DNA of 24,985 nucleotides from Pleurotus ostreatus/Saccharomyces cerevisiae fusant (Eukaryota > Opisthokonta). A program made the translations under genes and the position numbers. Shown piece by piece: positions 10,197-21,220 of this stretch. The notes beneath the pieces are model-generated. The model was not told the origin of the DNA. It worked only from the letters and a program-made list of their open reading frames with translations, and ran no database searches. The stretch spans positions 1-24,985 of the forward strand of contig JAMQCK010000395.1 in the NCBI GenBank assembly GCA_024196135.1. Reading direction: 5' to 3'. Numbering within the stretch: the first letter of the stretch is position 1; each line of letters begins with the position of its first letter.

Positions 10197-10527
10197 TGTT
10201 GATAAGAGTAGAGTTGGTTAAGGTGGTTGACTTGAAGGTTGCTGAGATCGCGAGTGGCGCGATGAGGGCGAGAGGCAAGTCGGTTGGGAGACCCGCTGCT
10301 TTCCGCCGGCTTGCCTAAATAGGCGCGCTGGTGGCTGTGCTGATTTCCTTTTGTTGACTGATCAACAGAGCGCGTCAGATCAACAAAACACGGTCACGCA
10401 CGCGTCTGTCACGATCACACCGAGCTCAGATATATACGGCGTGCCCTCTTGTTCCCAACCTCCATCACCGCCGCTTCGTCAACACCAAGTCAAAGTCGCC
10501 CCACCAGCCACTCTACACTCTTCAGCA
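10197..10527. promoter_or_regulatory. Bidirectional H4-H3 promoter
   Basis: These 331 bp lie between the divergent H4 and H3 start codons. On the H3 side TATATA is at 10431-10436, about 92 bp before the ATG. On the H4 side the minus strand reads CTATTTAG at 10322-10315, about 120 bp before its ATG. Between them is TTTTGTTGA at 10349-10357, with its reverse complement TCAACAAAA at 10380-10388 and an extra TCAACA at 10362-10367. This is a plausible shared operator for S-phase co-regulation; that role is inference. Confidence 0.7.
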
Positions 10528-11582
<1,055 letters not shown>

Positions 11583-14500
11583 ATGGACGAGCAGGGTGCG
11601 TCGCTACATAACACCGCGGGAAGCGAGCTGACCGGCTTCCAGATACTTGTCGAATCTGTAGTGCTCCAGCGGAGCCTGGGCAGCCGCTCTTTCACCCTTG
11701 CAAATGTTCGGGGACTATACGCTATATACACCAGGACTGGTACGCAACTCGCCCCCTTGCCACAGCGCGGTCGCTGATATTGCCACAGTCTGCAGACATG
11801 GCTAGCGCACAGCAAGAAGAAGACATGCGACGTGTGCAAGTATCCTTATGCGTTCACCAAAGGTGTGTATATCGCCATCTATTCCATCAATGTGCTGACT
11901 GATCACCCACAGTCTACGCACCCAACATGCCTAGGAAGCTCCCGCCTTGGCTCATCGCTCGGCGTGCGCTGAAGTCCGTTGTTTCTGGCGTGATCTTCTG
12001 CTTGCGGGCCCTCATGGTCGCGACGATATGGCTCGGAGCGCTACCCTGGGCAACTGTCTACGCATGGAGGATGTACTTCAATCTAGGGGACGTAACGTGC
12101 GTGTTAGTTTACCTCCTCAATGCCACAATACTGACCGTACTTCCCCAGCGCGCACTGGATCGCCGACAAGAATCGGCTCGCCAACAGCTCCTTCATCCAG
12201 CAAGCCTTCTTCTCTTACTCCGGTGCGGACACCGTCACCAAATTGAGCAAGAAAGAGCTTGAAGCCATCGACCTTATGCCCTGGTACCGCCGTATCTTCC
12301 TCTCACCCGCCTGGGTCGACCTTTCCTCGGACATCTTCCAAGGACAGATTATCGCCTCCTTCATAGTGCTTACTTTCGTCGCGATCTTCCTTCTTCGTGA
12401 GTGGATTGCGCAAAACGCGCGCCCGGGCGTGTTTGAGGACGAGGAGCCGCCACCACCTATGGAAGAAGCACCTGCGCCCGCGCCAGCGCCTGCACCACCT
12501 CAGCCTGCACCTCCACTTCCGGAAGATCCAGAGCCGGTGTATGGCCCAAGGCTACCTACCCTTGTCGAGTCGCGCTACATTGAAATTCCTCCTGGCGGTT
12601 TGCCCGTACAGGGAGGTACGGTGCACGCAACGGAAATCACTGATCCCCCGCTACCCTGGCCAACCGAAGGTCCGCTAGCTAGGCCAACCGAGCCGGAACG
12701 CAGTGCGCCTACGGCTTGGGGTCGTGCACAAGCGGGGCCTTCGTCGAGTGGCGCCTCCGCTGCACCCCAGCAACCCGAGGGAGAGCAGCAGAACAAGCGT
12801 CGTAAAGAGCTGCCTGTGCGCGACTTATACCAGAACGTGCACGCGCGCAGGCAGCACACTGCGATTCAAGCAGAAAGGCATGCGCGGATCATGGGCGGGG
12901 CTGCTTCGCGCCCTGTCACTGCTGAGGGCTCAATTCGCCATCGCTTGCAGTATCCCTCAAGTCCTACATCGGCGGCGTTCCCAGCAGGGGCGTTCGAGTC
13001 GGGTTCGAATCCGTGGAGCATCGCTGAAGAGTCTTCGTCTTCGTCGTCTGCCCAGAATCTTCCTCGCCTCAATATTCCTAGCAATACCGCCTTCACTTTC
13101 ACTGCGCCGCCTGATGCACCGCGACCGAACCTCTTCGCGCCTGCTGGCCCGTTCAACAACTTTGCGCGGCAGCGGTCCCCTGGTGTCACGCGGGAACCGG
13201 AGGACGCGTATAGTCGACCGTTCATCGCTGGACCTAACGGTGCTCAGTTCTCATTTGGCGCCAATTCCGCATCGAACAGCTATGCCGACAATGCAGATGC
13301 TGCCGGCCCTAGCCCGCAGTCGTCCGCTGGACCTAGCCGATTCCCGGGCAGCCTAGCGGGCTCCTCAAACGGAGCAGGTAGTATCTTCGGGAATATGCAA
13401 AGCAACGCTTGGGGCAACCCTACCTCCCCTGCTGCAGCGACCCCGCCTCTCCTGACGCCGACTCGGCGCCCTCCTTTGCCACCGACCACGACACCGCTGC
13501 GGAGTCCGGGTCTCGCTCCGCCAGGCAGCAGCTCCGCGTCCGCCGCTGCCCCGCTCGATTCGCCCAGTCTCGCGATGTACAGGGCGCCGGAGGAGTTGAG
13601 GGAGGGGTACTTTGACGACGTGGTCGCAGAGGCCGAGTCGGGGGCGGAAGGCAGCGAGTCGAGAACGGGAGGCAAGGGCAAGGCGACGGCCAGGGACGAG
13701 ACGCCGTCACCCGATGACTGGCAGAGCATCAATAAGGAGATGCTGGACCAGTTCTTCCCGGAGCGGAAAGGGGACGACGCGGACGACGAAGATGATGAGG
13801 AAGAGGATGGTGAGGGCCATGTGCCCGGCGCGTTTGGGACGGCAGAGGAAAGGCATCGGGACGAGGACGAAAGGGAAGAAGACATCATTGAGGGCGAGCT
13901 TGTGCCGGAGGACGAGCACGATCATGCGGACGCGGGAGGTCCTGACGATGTTGGGGGACGAATAGAGGTGAATGGCGGACCTATGGAAGAGGTTGAGATT
14001 GAGGGGAATGTGGACGACGATGTGGATGGCGCGTTAGAAGGTAGTGCGTACCCTTCTATTGATGGCAGGGCACTAACTCGGCCAGCAGCGATTGGCATGC
14101 GAGGTCCTATTGGGAATGTGTTGCAGAACGTAGGCGCAAATTTGCACGCGTGATGAAGGCGACTGACAAGCGTGTAGGCCATGCTGATGACCTTCGTCCT
14201 CGACACGGCGATTGGCATTGGTATCTGGGTTCCCTTCACCATCGGGAAGGCAACGGCGCTGCTTATGGTATGCAGTAGCACCTGCCGGACACATCGCAAA
14301 TGCTCATCGCGTTGTCCAGCTGAACCCGCCACAATTGTTCAAGCTCATCCAGGTTCCCATGGTCCTGATCCGGATACTGACGGATCCCATCGTCAACGGC
14401 TTGACGCATATGGTGGTTGCCTGGGCGCTTCCGATGGTCCAGAACCTGGCCATGTTCGTGCTCCGGGTTCTGCTAGGAAGCAAGATCGCCGACAAGCTGC

Positions 14501-16949
14501 AGTCGTGGTTGGCAAAGATTGTACGTTCACCTTTCAGCCGGCCGTGCGCTTCATTCTAACCAAATATTCAGTTCGACATCGCCTATGAATCCGTCGAGAG
14601 CGCCTTCAGCTCGGGAGCCGTCGAGGAGACTGGCAGTATGGAACCGCAAGCGTCATTTTTCTGGGACACGGTAATCGGAAAGCAAGCAGAAGAGTGGCTT
14701 GCGAACCTTGGCGCACATGTCAAGGCGTTCGGCCACGAAGCCAAGAACACCTGGATCATGCTTGCCATTGGCGATCAACCCGCGCAAAGAGCCTTTGCCG
14801 TTGTCTTGGGCTACTCTGTCATTCTGCTCGGCGCTGGCATCTACCTGAACTTGCTTTCTGTTGGCAACGTGCAGACCGCGACTAGGGCCGTACGCAATAC
14901 CATCCGGCAGCAGTTGGTCGTCCTGAAGGTGAGGCCGTTTTCGCTTGTCATTGATCCTCACACTGATTGTGCATGTAGGTTGCTTTCTTCATCTTCATTG
15001 AGATTGCGGTGTTCCCGCTCGGGTGCGGCTTCATCCTCGACGCGAGCACGATGTGGATGTTCTCGGACGTCAATGTCGCCGCGCGTACGGAGTTCTTTAG
15101 GCACGCTCCGCTGACAGCCACCTTCTACCACTGGGTGGCGGGCACGATGTTCATGTACGCACCGCATCCTACATTCATCTCCTGGAAAGAAGCTGACCCC
15201 TCGCAAAGGTATACCTTCGCCGTGATACTAGCCGGGTGCCGCACCATCATGCGCCCAGGTGCAATGTGGTTCATCAAGGATCCTCAAGACGCGAACGCGC
15301 ATCCTATTCGCGACATTCTTGACCGTTCTGCACTCGCGCACTTGCGCAAGATCCTGATGAGCGGGGTCATGTACACGCTGGTTGTTTGCCTTTGCGTCCT
15401 CAGCCTTGCTGCCTTGTTGTCCATCGGAAACTATGCGGTCCTGCCCCTGCGCTGGAAGACCCGGTGCGTCATGATTCCTTCAATCTTTGCACTATGTGGC
15501 TGACCGCTTCTTAGTGAGCCGCTCTCCAACGTTCCCGTCGACCTCGTCTTCCTCCACATTGCCCTCCCCTACACGATGCGTTACTTCAGACCCAAGAAGG
15601 CCATTAAAGCGTCGACCATCAAAGTCTGGAAATGGCTATCCTCCCAGCTGCGGCTCTCGTCCTACTTCTTCAACGAGACCCACGAAGAAGAAATTGCCGC
15701 GCCTGCAAGCCAGACCGCATACGTTGCAGCGTATCTCGACAGTCTCTGGACCGGGCGACCCCTGGTGTACAATGACTTCGTCAAGGACCGCGGTACATGG
15801 CGTCGCGTCCCGGCCAATGACAACATCCCGATACCTGCGGAAATGCGGGCTACTGTGGAGGTCACCGAGGAGGGCTTGCCCGTGGATGACGAGTCGCGCC
15901 GGCTCATGGCACAGCAAGACGCGGAGATCGAGCGATCGAGGCGGAAGCCGAAGGACGAGTTCATCGTCGTGTACATACCGCCGCTCTTCCGCTACCGTAT
16001 CATGGCGTTCATCGTCTCTTTCTGGACTACCGGTTCGGTCTGTGCCGGGCTCGCGTTCATCCTGCCGCTGCAGTTGGGACGCCTTTTCTTCCGCCTCTGG
16101 ATCCCTCACGACGTACACGACGGCTACTCCTTCATGGCCGGCTTCTACCTGATCTGGGCCTGCGTCCACATCATGCGCGCCGTCGACCGACTAGACAAGC
16201 GCAGGCAGCGAACCGGCGAGGAGGGCCCGCGCTCCGACTTGCGCATCTACGTGCTGAAGCGGGGATCGTTATGGCTGGCGAAGATCACCTACTTGGTCAT
16301 TTGCCTAGGCATTATCATCCCGACGCTGACGGCACTTGTGTTCGATTGCTACCTGATCCTGCCACTGCGGTTCACATCCAATCCGACGCTCGTGCCGCGG
16401 GTGCGACTCGTGGACTCGTGGGCGACAGGTCTGCTATACATGAAGGCTCTGTCGTTCGGCCTGCGTGCAGGACCGCGCAACTCGTTGTCTAGAGGGATCA
16501 ACCAGGTATGTCGACAGCGGGGCTGACGATGAGATACGAGACTGACGTTCAATGCAGATGATCAACAGCGGGATAACCCATCCTGACCCTATCGCTGCTA
16601 CCAAGCAAGTGATTGTGCCTGTAATAGGCGGCCTGCTCCTCATCATCCTCTTCCCCGCCGCGCTCTTCAAGGCCTGCTTGCTGATGTTCCCTGGCTGGGG
16701 GATTGCTGGCAGGGCGCTCTGTAAGTACCCTCTTCGCTGTCTGTGTACCCTTAGCTCACACTTTGTTTAGTCACGCGCTTCTACCCAGGCATCCTCTCGC
16801 TTACCTTATCGAGTCTGATCTTCGAGGGCATGCACGAGACGCTCCAGAAGTGGCAGCAGGACATACGGGACTCGGAGTTCCTCGTCGAGATGCGCCTGCG
16901 CAACCTCGAGCCCAACTCGCCGAACACAGTCGCGGCTCCGACATCATAA
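11583..16949 (+). CDS. SSM4: Doa10/Ssm4/MARCH6-type RING-CH ER membrane E3 ubiquitin ligase, about 1604 aa
   Basis: Exons are 11583-11595, 11643-11739, 11789-11862, 11913-12096, 12149-14129, 14178-14267, 14320-14520, 14572-14928, 14979-15463, 15515-16505, 16558-16720 and 16771-16949 (4815 nt). The family sits in the ER and inner nuclear membrane and ubiquitinates soluble and membrane degrons for ERAD. The N-terminal RING-CH is complete: C7, C10, C24, C26, H34, C37, C50 and C53, with W41 (WLAHSKKKTCDVCKYP). Membrane segments follow at about 80-105 and 190-206. Then comes a roughly 570-residue Pro/Ser/Ala-rich, later acidic, cytosolic loop. Further membrane segments start at 784, and the TD-like region begins at about 1000 (FPLGCGFILD, TATFYHWVAGTMFMY). 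The C-terminus carries the conserved EMRLRNLEP. The gene reads through only when spliced: the first exon is just 13 nt. It is intact and longer than yeast Doa10 (1319 aa) mainly because of the loop. Confidence 0.95.
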
Positions 16950-17424
16950 CAGTGACACCCCCTGTCCCGTGTTTGCTACTCGCACAATATCTTGGTACAC
17001 ACCTAGCTTTCCTCCTGGACCACCCCACTTCATCATCTTCACGCTACAGGCACCTACATACTCCACAGTACCAGCACACCCACACCACTCGTTCACGTTA
17101 TATAGTCAGGCTGTCGTCGCTTTCGATTGTAGCAAGTATTATTCTAATTTACAGGCAAAATGTATGAACACATCTCGGGATACACAGCTGGGGACGTCGT
17201 GAGTGGGTCGTGAAATGATGGTGGGATGCAGAGGTCGTTATATGCGGGATCGTCATGACATGAGAGTCGGGAAGAGCAGGTTCGATAAGCAAATGCGGTG
17301 TACGTGGGGCAAGTTCGATGTGAGGACGGTACATACAGTGCGTGCAGAGGGGGTAATCCGTTAGAACCTCCGTTGATATATTGACATGCAAAGCAAAGAT
17401 GCAGTAGAGCAATGCACAGGTTCC
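16950..17424. other. Convergent 3' intergenic region
   Basis: 475 bp lie between the stop codons of the Doa10-like gene and the minus-strand RING gene. It presumably contains both 3' UTRs, including pyrimidine-rich and CA-rich sequence near 17040-17095. No gene is supported. Confidence 0.5.
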
Positions 17425-19245
17425 TCAATCCAACCACTCCTCCGTATCGGTATCAGTGTAGGCCGTTGGATGCGCGGGGACCTTGAGTTGCGCGTGAACG
17501 ACACCATCCTCGTCCGACCACACATCCCAGGCAATCTCAGGCGCGAGACCATCATAGATCGCATCCACCTGGTCCAGCACGTCCGTGATGTAGTTCGCGC
17601 CGTCCAAGTCGTCCGGTTGCAAGTGCACATTCCACCCAAGCATCAGACAATACTCGTTCGGGCGGCGCGTATCCGTCGTCGACACGAACGCCGTCAGCCC
17701 GCGGTGGTGCTCGTACTGCATGCTGTAGTGGCGGATCATGGGCAGCGTGCACCCGCGCTGCATCATGCGGATGTCCTCGTCGGTGACGTCCGTGCCGGCG
17801 TAGTCCTGCGGGTCGATGAAGGGCACGGCAGGGGGCTCCCAGATGGGGAACACGAATTCGGGGTCTGCGTCCTCGTCCTCGTCGTCTTCCTCGTCCAGGC
17901 CACCCAAATCGTCGTCGCTGCCGATGACAGACTCAGGGTCCGTCTCGGCGTAGATGCCGAAGCCCAGCATGCCTCCAATGAACGCTTCGTCGTCGGTGTA
18001 GCCATACTCGTACAGCGACTCCTCATCCATGTCGTCGCGCAGGTAGCCATCAGACTCCGTATCCGAGAGGAAGATCCCACGCCAGGGGTCCTCTTCAGGC
18101 GTCTCGGCAGCAGCAGGTGGAGGCGTAGCCTGATCCTTCGCGCGCGCGAGCGCCTGCGCGACGTTCTTGACGATGAAGATAGGCACGGGCTTGCGCGTCA
18201 CAACGGCGCGGCAGCAAGGGCACGACTTTTGGCGGCGGAGCACGAAGTCGGGGTCCTCCGGGTCGAGATCGGTCTCCTCTTGCGTGGGCGCGCTGCGGAA
18301 CCAGTTCTGCAGGCATTCAAGGCAGAGGACGTGCCCGCAAGGGGAGAGGCTAGGTGAGAATAAGTGGGATGGGTGAAGCGGACTATATGCCAACGCACGC
18401 GAAAGGCTTCACCATGAGATCCATGCAAATTTGGCATTGCATGGCGGCCTCGATTGTGGAGACGAGCTAGTGGGGGGTTTAGTGGCGTTGATGAGCTGGC
18501 ACAGATATACACACTTCGTCATTCTTGCGGCACTTGCTCTTCAGTGTCTGTATCTGCGCGTCTTGCTCTTGCTTGTTCTAGGGTAGAGTCAGGAGCGTTG
18601 AAAGTAAGGTGATGGACTATACATACCAGCTTCGCACTCGACGCTTCACGCTCGCGTTCTTCCAATTGCTACGCCACTAATCAGCATCTGAAAGAGTGAC
18701 GGTGAATGACTTGGACGCACCTTCTTCTGCTTCTTCATCGTCTTCTTCTGCTCGTGAACCAGCTTCTTGAGTTGCTCTATCTCATCCCGCAAGTGATCGG
18801 CCTCCGTAGCACTGCTCAACGCGTCGTCCTCAATGAACTCTCGTTGCTTCCCTTTGTTCAGACGTCGTTCCTCTGCTGCGGCTGAGCTAGGGAGACTAGA
18901 GTGTCGCGCATGGGTCGGAGGCTCCGGGAGCTTCGGAGCGCTGGTGTATGCGATGTTCGGACGGCTTCTGAGTGCGGGCCCGGGATCGGGCTGAGAGGAC
19001 TTGCTCTTGGGAAGGGGGAGGCCAAAGGAGTCCAAGTTGCGTCTGAGTATCCCCCGGGAGGGAATGCTGGGGATAGCGGAAGAAGACGACGATGAAGGGT
19101 CATTCTTCTTGGATTTGTGTGATTTCTTGCGGTGCGGCGCGTGAGGTGGCTCCCCACGGTTCGGCACATTGCTGTTGGAGCGTCTGCTAATAGTGTGCGC
19201 AGAGCCGCTGATTAAGAAGTCCATTTCTGCGCACTGCGCGGGCAT
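17425..19245 (-). CDS. Coiled-coil RING-finger protein, putative E3 ubiquitin ligase, 540 aa
   Basis: Exons (minus) are 19245-18721, 18668-18627, 18577-18515, 18466-18399 and 18349-17425 (1623 nt). Residues 1-135 are basic, Ser/Pro-rich and probably disordered, with the motif HRKKSHKSKK. Residues 145-210 form a Lys/Glu/Gln-rich coiled coil. The RING is C3HC4: C221, C224, C237, H239, C242, C245, C276 and C279, with CQICMDLMVKPFALSPCGH and CPCCRAVVTRKPVP; the loop before the last pair is long and acidic. The C-terminal half contains two highly acidic Asp/Glu stretches (about 330-400). Such proteins are usually ubiquitin ligases. The coiled coil, RING and acidic tail recall Psh1, the yeast Cse4 ligase, but that is a loose comparison. 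The start at 19245 was chosen as the first ATG; 19224 is an in-frame alternative. It is divergent from argininosuccinate synthase. Confidence 0.85.
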
Positions 19246-19431
19246 GGACGAGGAAGAGATTATGGCGGTGGAATGGCGGTAGCGGACAAGGAACGAGGAG
19301 GCGGGAACAATGCATGTCACACGGATCAGACACGTGCTGTCACGCGATCACTTTGATTTGAACTTGGGCGCGTCCAGTCCGAGTTGTGACTCGGCTTGTC
19401 TTCCCCCATTCCTCCTCCCCCACAAGTCAAA
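19246..19431. promoter_or_regulatory. Short bidirectional promoter (RING gene / argininosuccinate synthase)
   Basis: Only 186 bp separate the two divergent ATGs. It contains CACGTG at 19331-19336 and a palindrome CGAGT-TGTG-ACTCG at 19380-19393 that includes TGACTC (19387-19392), the core of the Gcn4/CPC1 site of fungal amino-acid control, about 40 bp before the argininosuccinate synthase ATG. CCCCCATTCCTCCTCCCCCAC just before the ATG is pyrimidine-rich, as is common near fungal transcription starts. Confidence 0.5.
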
Positions 19432-21082
19432 ATGTCCGCGCCCAAAGGTCGTGTTCTTCTTGCGTACTCTGGCGGTCTTGGTACGTGTTCGAAGGTGTCT
19501 GATCACTTGCAAGCACTCAGATGATTCGCAGACACCTCCTGCATCCTTGCATGGCTGATCGAGCAGGGATACGAGGTGTATGCCTTCATGGCGGATGTCG
19601 GACAGGAGGAGGTGTGTGAATACAAATAATCATGGGAGTTTAGTATTTACGCTGCTATGCAGGACTTCGCCGCCGCTGAGAAGAAGGCTTTGAAGGTCGG
19701 AGCCAAGAAGTTCTTCCTCGAGGTGCGTATTCGCCACGATTTATGATCGCGACAAGCTATCTCACTTTACAATACAGGACTTGAAGCGCGAGTTTGTTGA
19801 GGAGCTCATCTACCCGGCGGTTCAGGCCAACTGCATCTACGAGGTGCGTACTTCTTAACTTAGGGGGAACTAATCCTAATTCCCTCCCTTCCCTCGTAGA
19901 ACGTCTACCTTCTCGGCACCTCGTTGGCTCGCCCTGTCATTGCCCGCGGGATGATGAGCGTCGCCGATCGTGAGGGCTGCGAGTACGTCTGCATCTGATT
20001 AGATTGTGGCACGGTGTTCATATTCATTTTAGCTACGTCTCGCACGGCTGCACCGGCAAGGGCAACGACCAGGTCCGTTTCGAGCTCGCCTTCTATGGCT
20101 TGAAGCCCGACATCAAGGTCATCGCCCCGTGGCGCATTCCTGGTGAGTACAAGAAAGTACTGATCTTATCGCGGGGACCTGACATGCTGCGCAGAATTCT
20201 ACAACCGCTTCCCCGGCCGTCAGGCGCTTCTCCAGTACGCCGCGGAGAAGTCCATCCCCGTCCAGCAGACCGCCGCGAAGCCTTGGTCTACTGACGAGAA
20301 CCTCTTCCACATCTCCTACGAGGCCGGTATCCTCGAAGACCCCGCCGTGACTCCGCCCGCGGACATGTGGAAGCTCACTGTCGCTCCTGAGGACGCTCCC
20401 CAGGAGCCTGAGCGTCTCTCCATCGAGTTCAAGGCCGGTATCCCCGTCAAGGTCACCGTCGCCGGCTCGGACAAGACATACACCGACGGCGTCGAGATTT
20501 TCCTCGCGCTCAACGCCCTCGCCCGTAAGCACGGCGTCGGCCGCATCGACATCGTCGAGAACCGCTTCATCGGCGTCAAGTCGCGCGGCTGCTACGAGAG
20601 CCCGGGCGCGACCATCCTCCGCGCCGCGCACGTCGACCTCGAGGGCCTGACTCTCGATCGCAACGTCCGCGCGCTCCGCGACCAGTTCGTCACGATCGAG
20701 CTCTCGCGCATCCTCTACAACGGCCACTTCTTCACGCCCGAGCGCGAGTTCATCACCAGCGCGATCCCCGCGAGCCAGCGGACCGTGAACGGCACCGTGC
20801 GCGTGAAGCTCTACAAGGGCAACGTGATCATTGAGGGCCGTGAGAGCGCGGAGGGCCTGTACGACGAGCAGCAGTCGTCGATGGACGAGCTCGGCGGGTT
20901 CGAGCCGACGGATACGACTGGCTTCATCCAGATCGAGTCCATCCGTATCAAAAAGTGAGCTTCTTCGCGTGGGTGTCTGGCTACTCTGGTTACTGACAAC
21001 CTTCCCTAGGTGGGCGCAGGCGAACATCCGCAAGGGCCAGGGTGGTGTCCAGCCCAAGGACGTCTACCACAGCCGCGTCTAA
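19432..21082 (+). CDS. ARG1: Argininosuccinate synthase, 426 aa
   Basis: Exons are 19432-19480, 19532-19611, 19663-19722, 19778-19843, 19900-19982, 20033-20142, 20195-20954 and 21010-21082 (1281 nt). The enzyme joins citrulline and aspartate using ATP to form argininosuccinate, the penultimate step of arginine synthesis, in the cytosol. The ATP-pyrophosphatase P-loop AYSGGLDTS is at residues 11-19, with the Asp codon split by intron 1. The second signature [15 protein letters not shown] is at 116-130, and the substrate-site segments [16 protein letters not shown] and SRGCYESPG are intact. Length matches yeast Arg1 (420 aa). Codon use is strongly C-ending in the 760-nt exon, consistent with high expression. 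The stop is 138 bp before the sirtuin ATG on the same strand. A TGACTC site lies upstream. Confidence 0.98.
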
Positions 21083-21220
21083 GTGTATACTTACCAGTGC
21101 ACCGATCCTTTTCTGTAGAGCTAGCCTGTTGTTGTGAACCACCCTGTATCATCCCTTGCTCGAATGCTAGCTATCTAGCTTGTTGTACTACCCGTTGCTT
21201 GCTTTGGATCGTCTACAGCT

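Noticed and set aside
12703..13356. Plus-strand 217-codon Arg/Ser-rich open frame
   Set aside because: Second-frame shadow of the long exon 5 of the Doa10-like ligase.
13280..13888. Minus-strand 202-codon open frame, Ser-rich
   Set aside because: Antisense to the acidic and Ser/Ala-rich loop of the Doa10-like ligase; low complexity, no domain.
17386..18357. Long 323-codon plus-strand open frame rich in Arg and Val
   Set aside because: Antisense shadow of the acidic exon 5 of the RING-finger gene, which has a complete RING and spliced structure.
20119..21057. Long 312-codon open frame on the minus strand
   Set aside because: It is the antisense shadow of argininosuccinate synthase exon 7, caused by strongly C-ending codons; its Asp/Ala/Arg/Leu composition is typical of such shadows.
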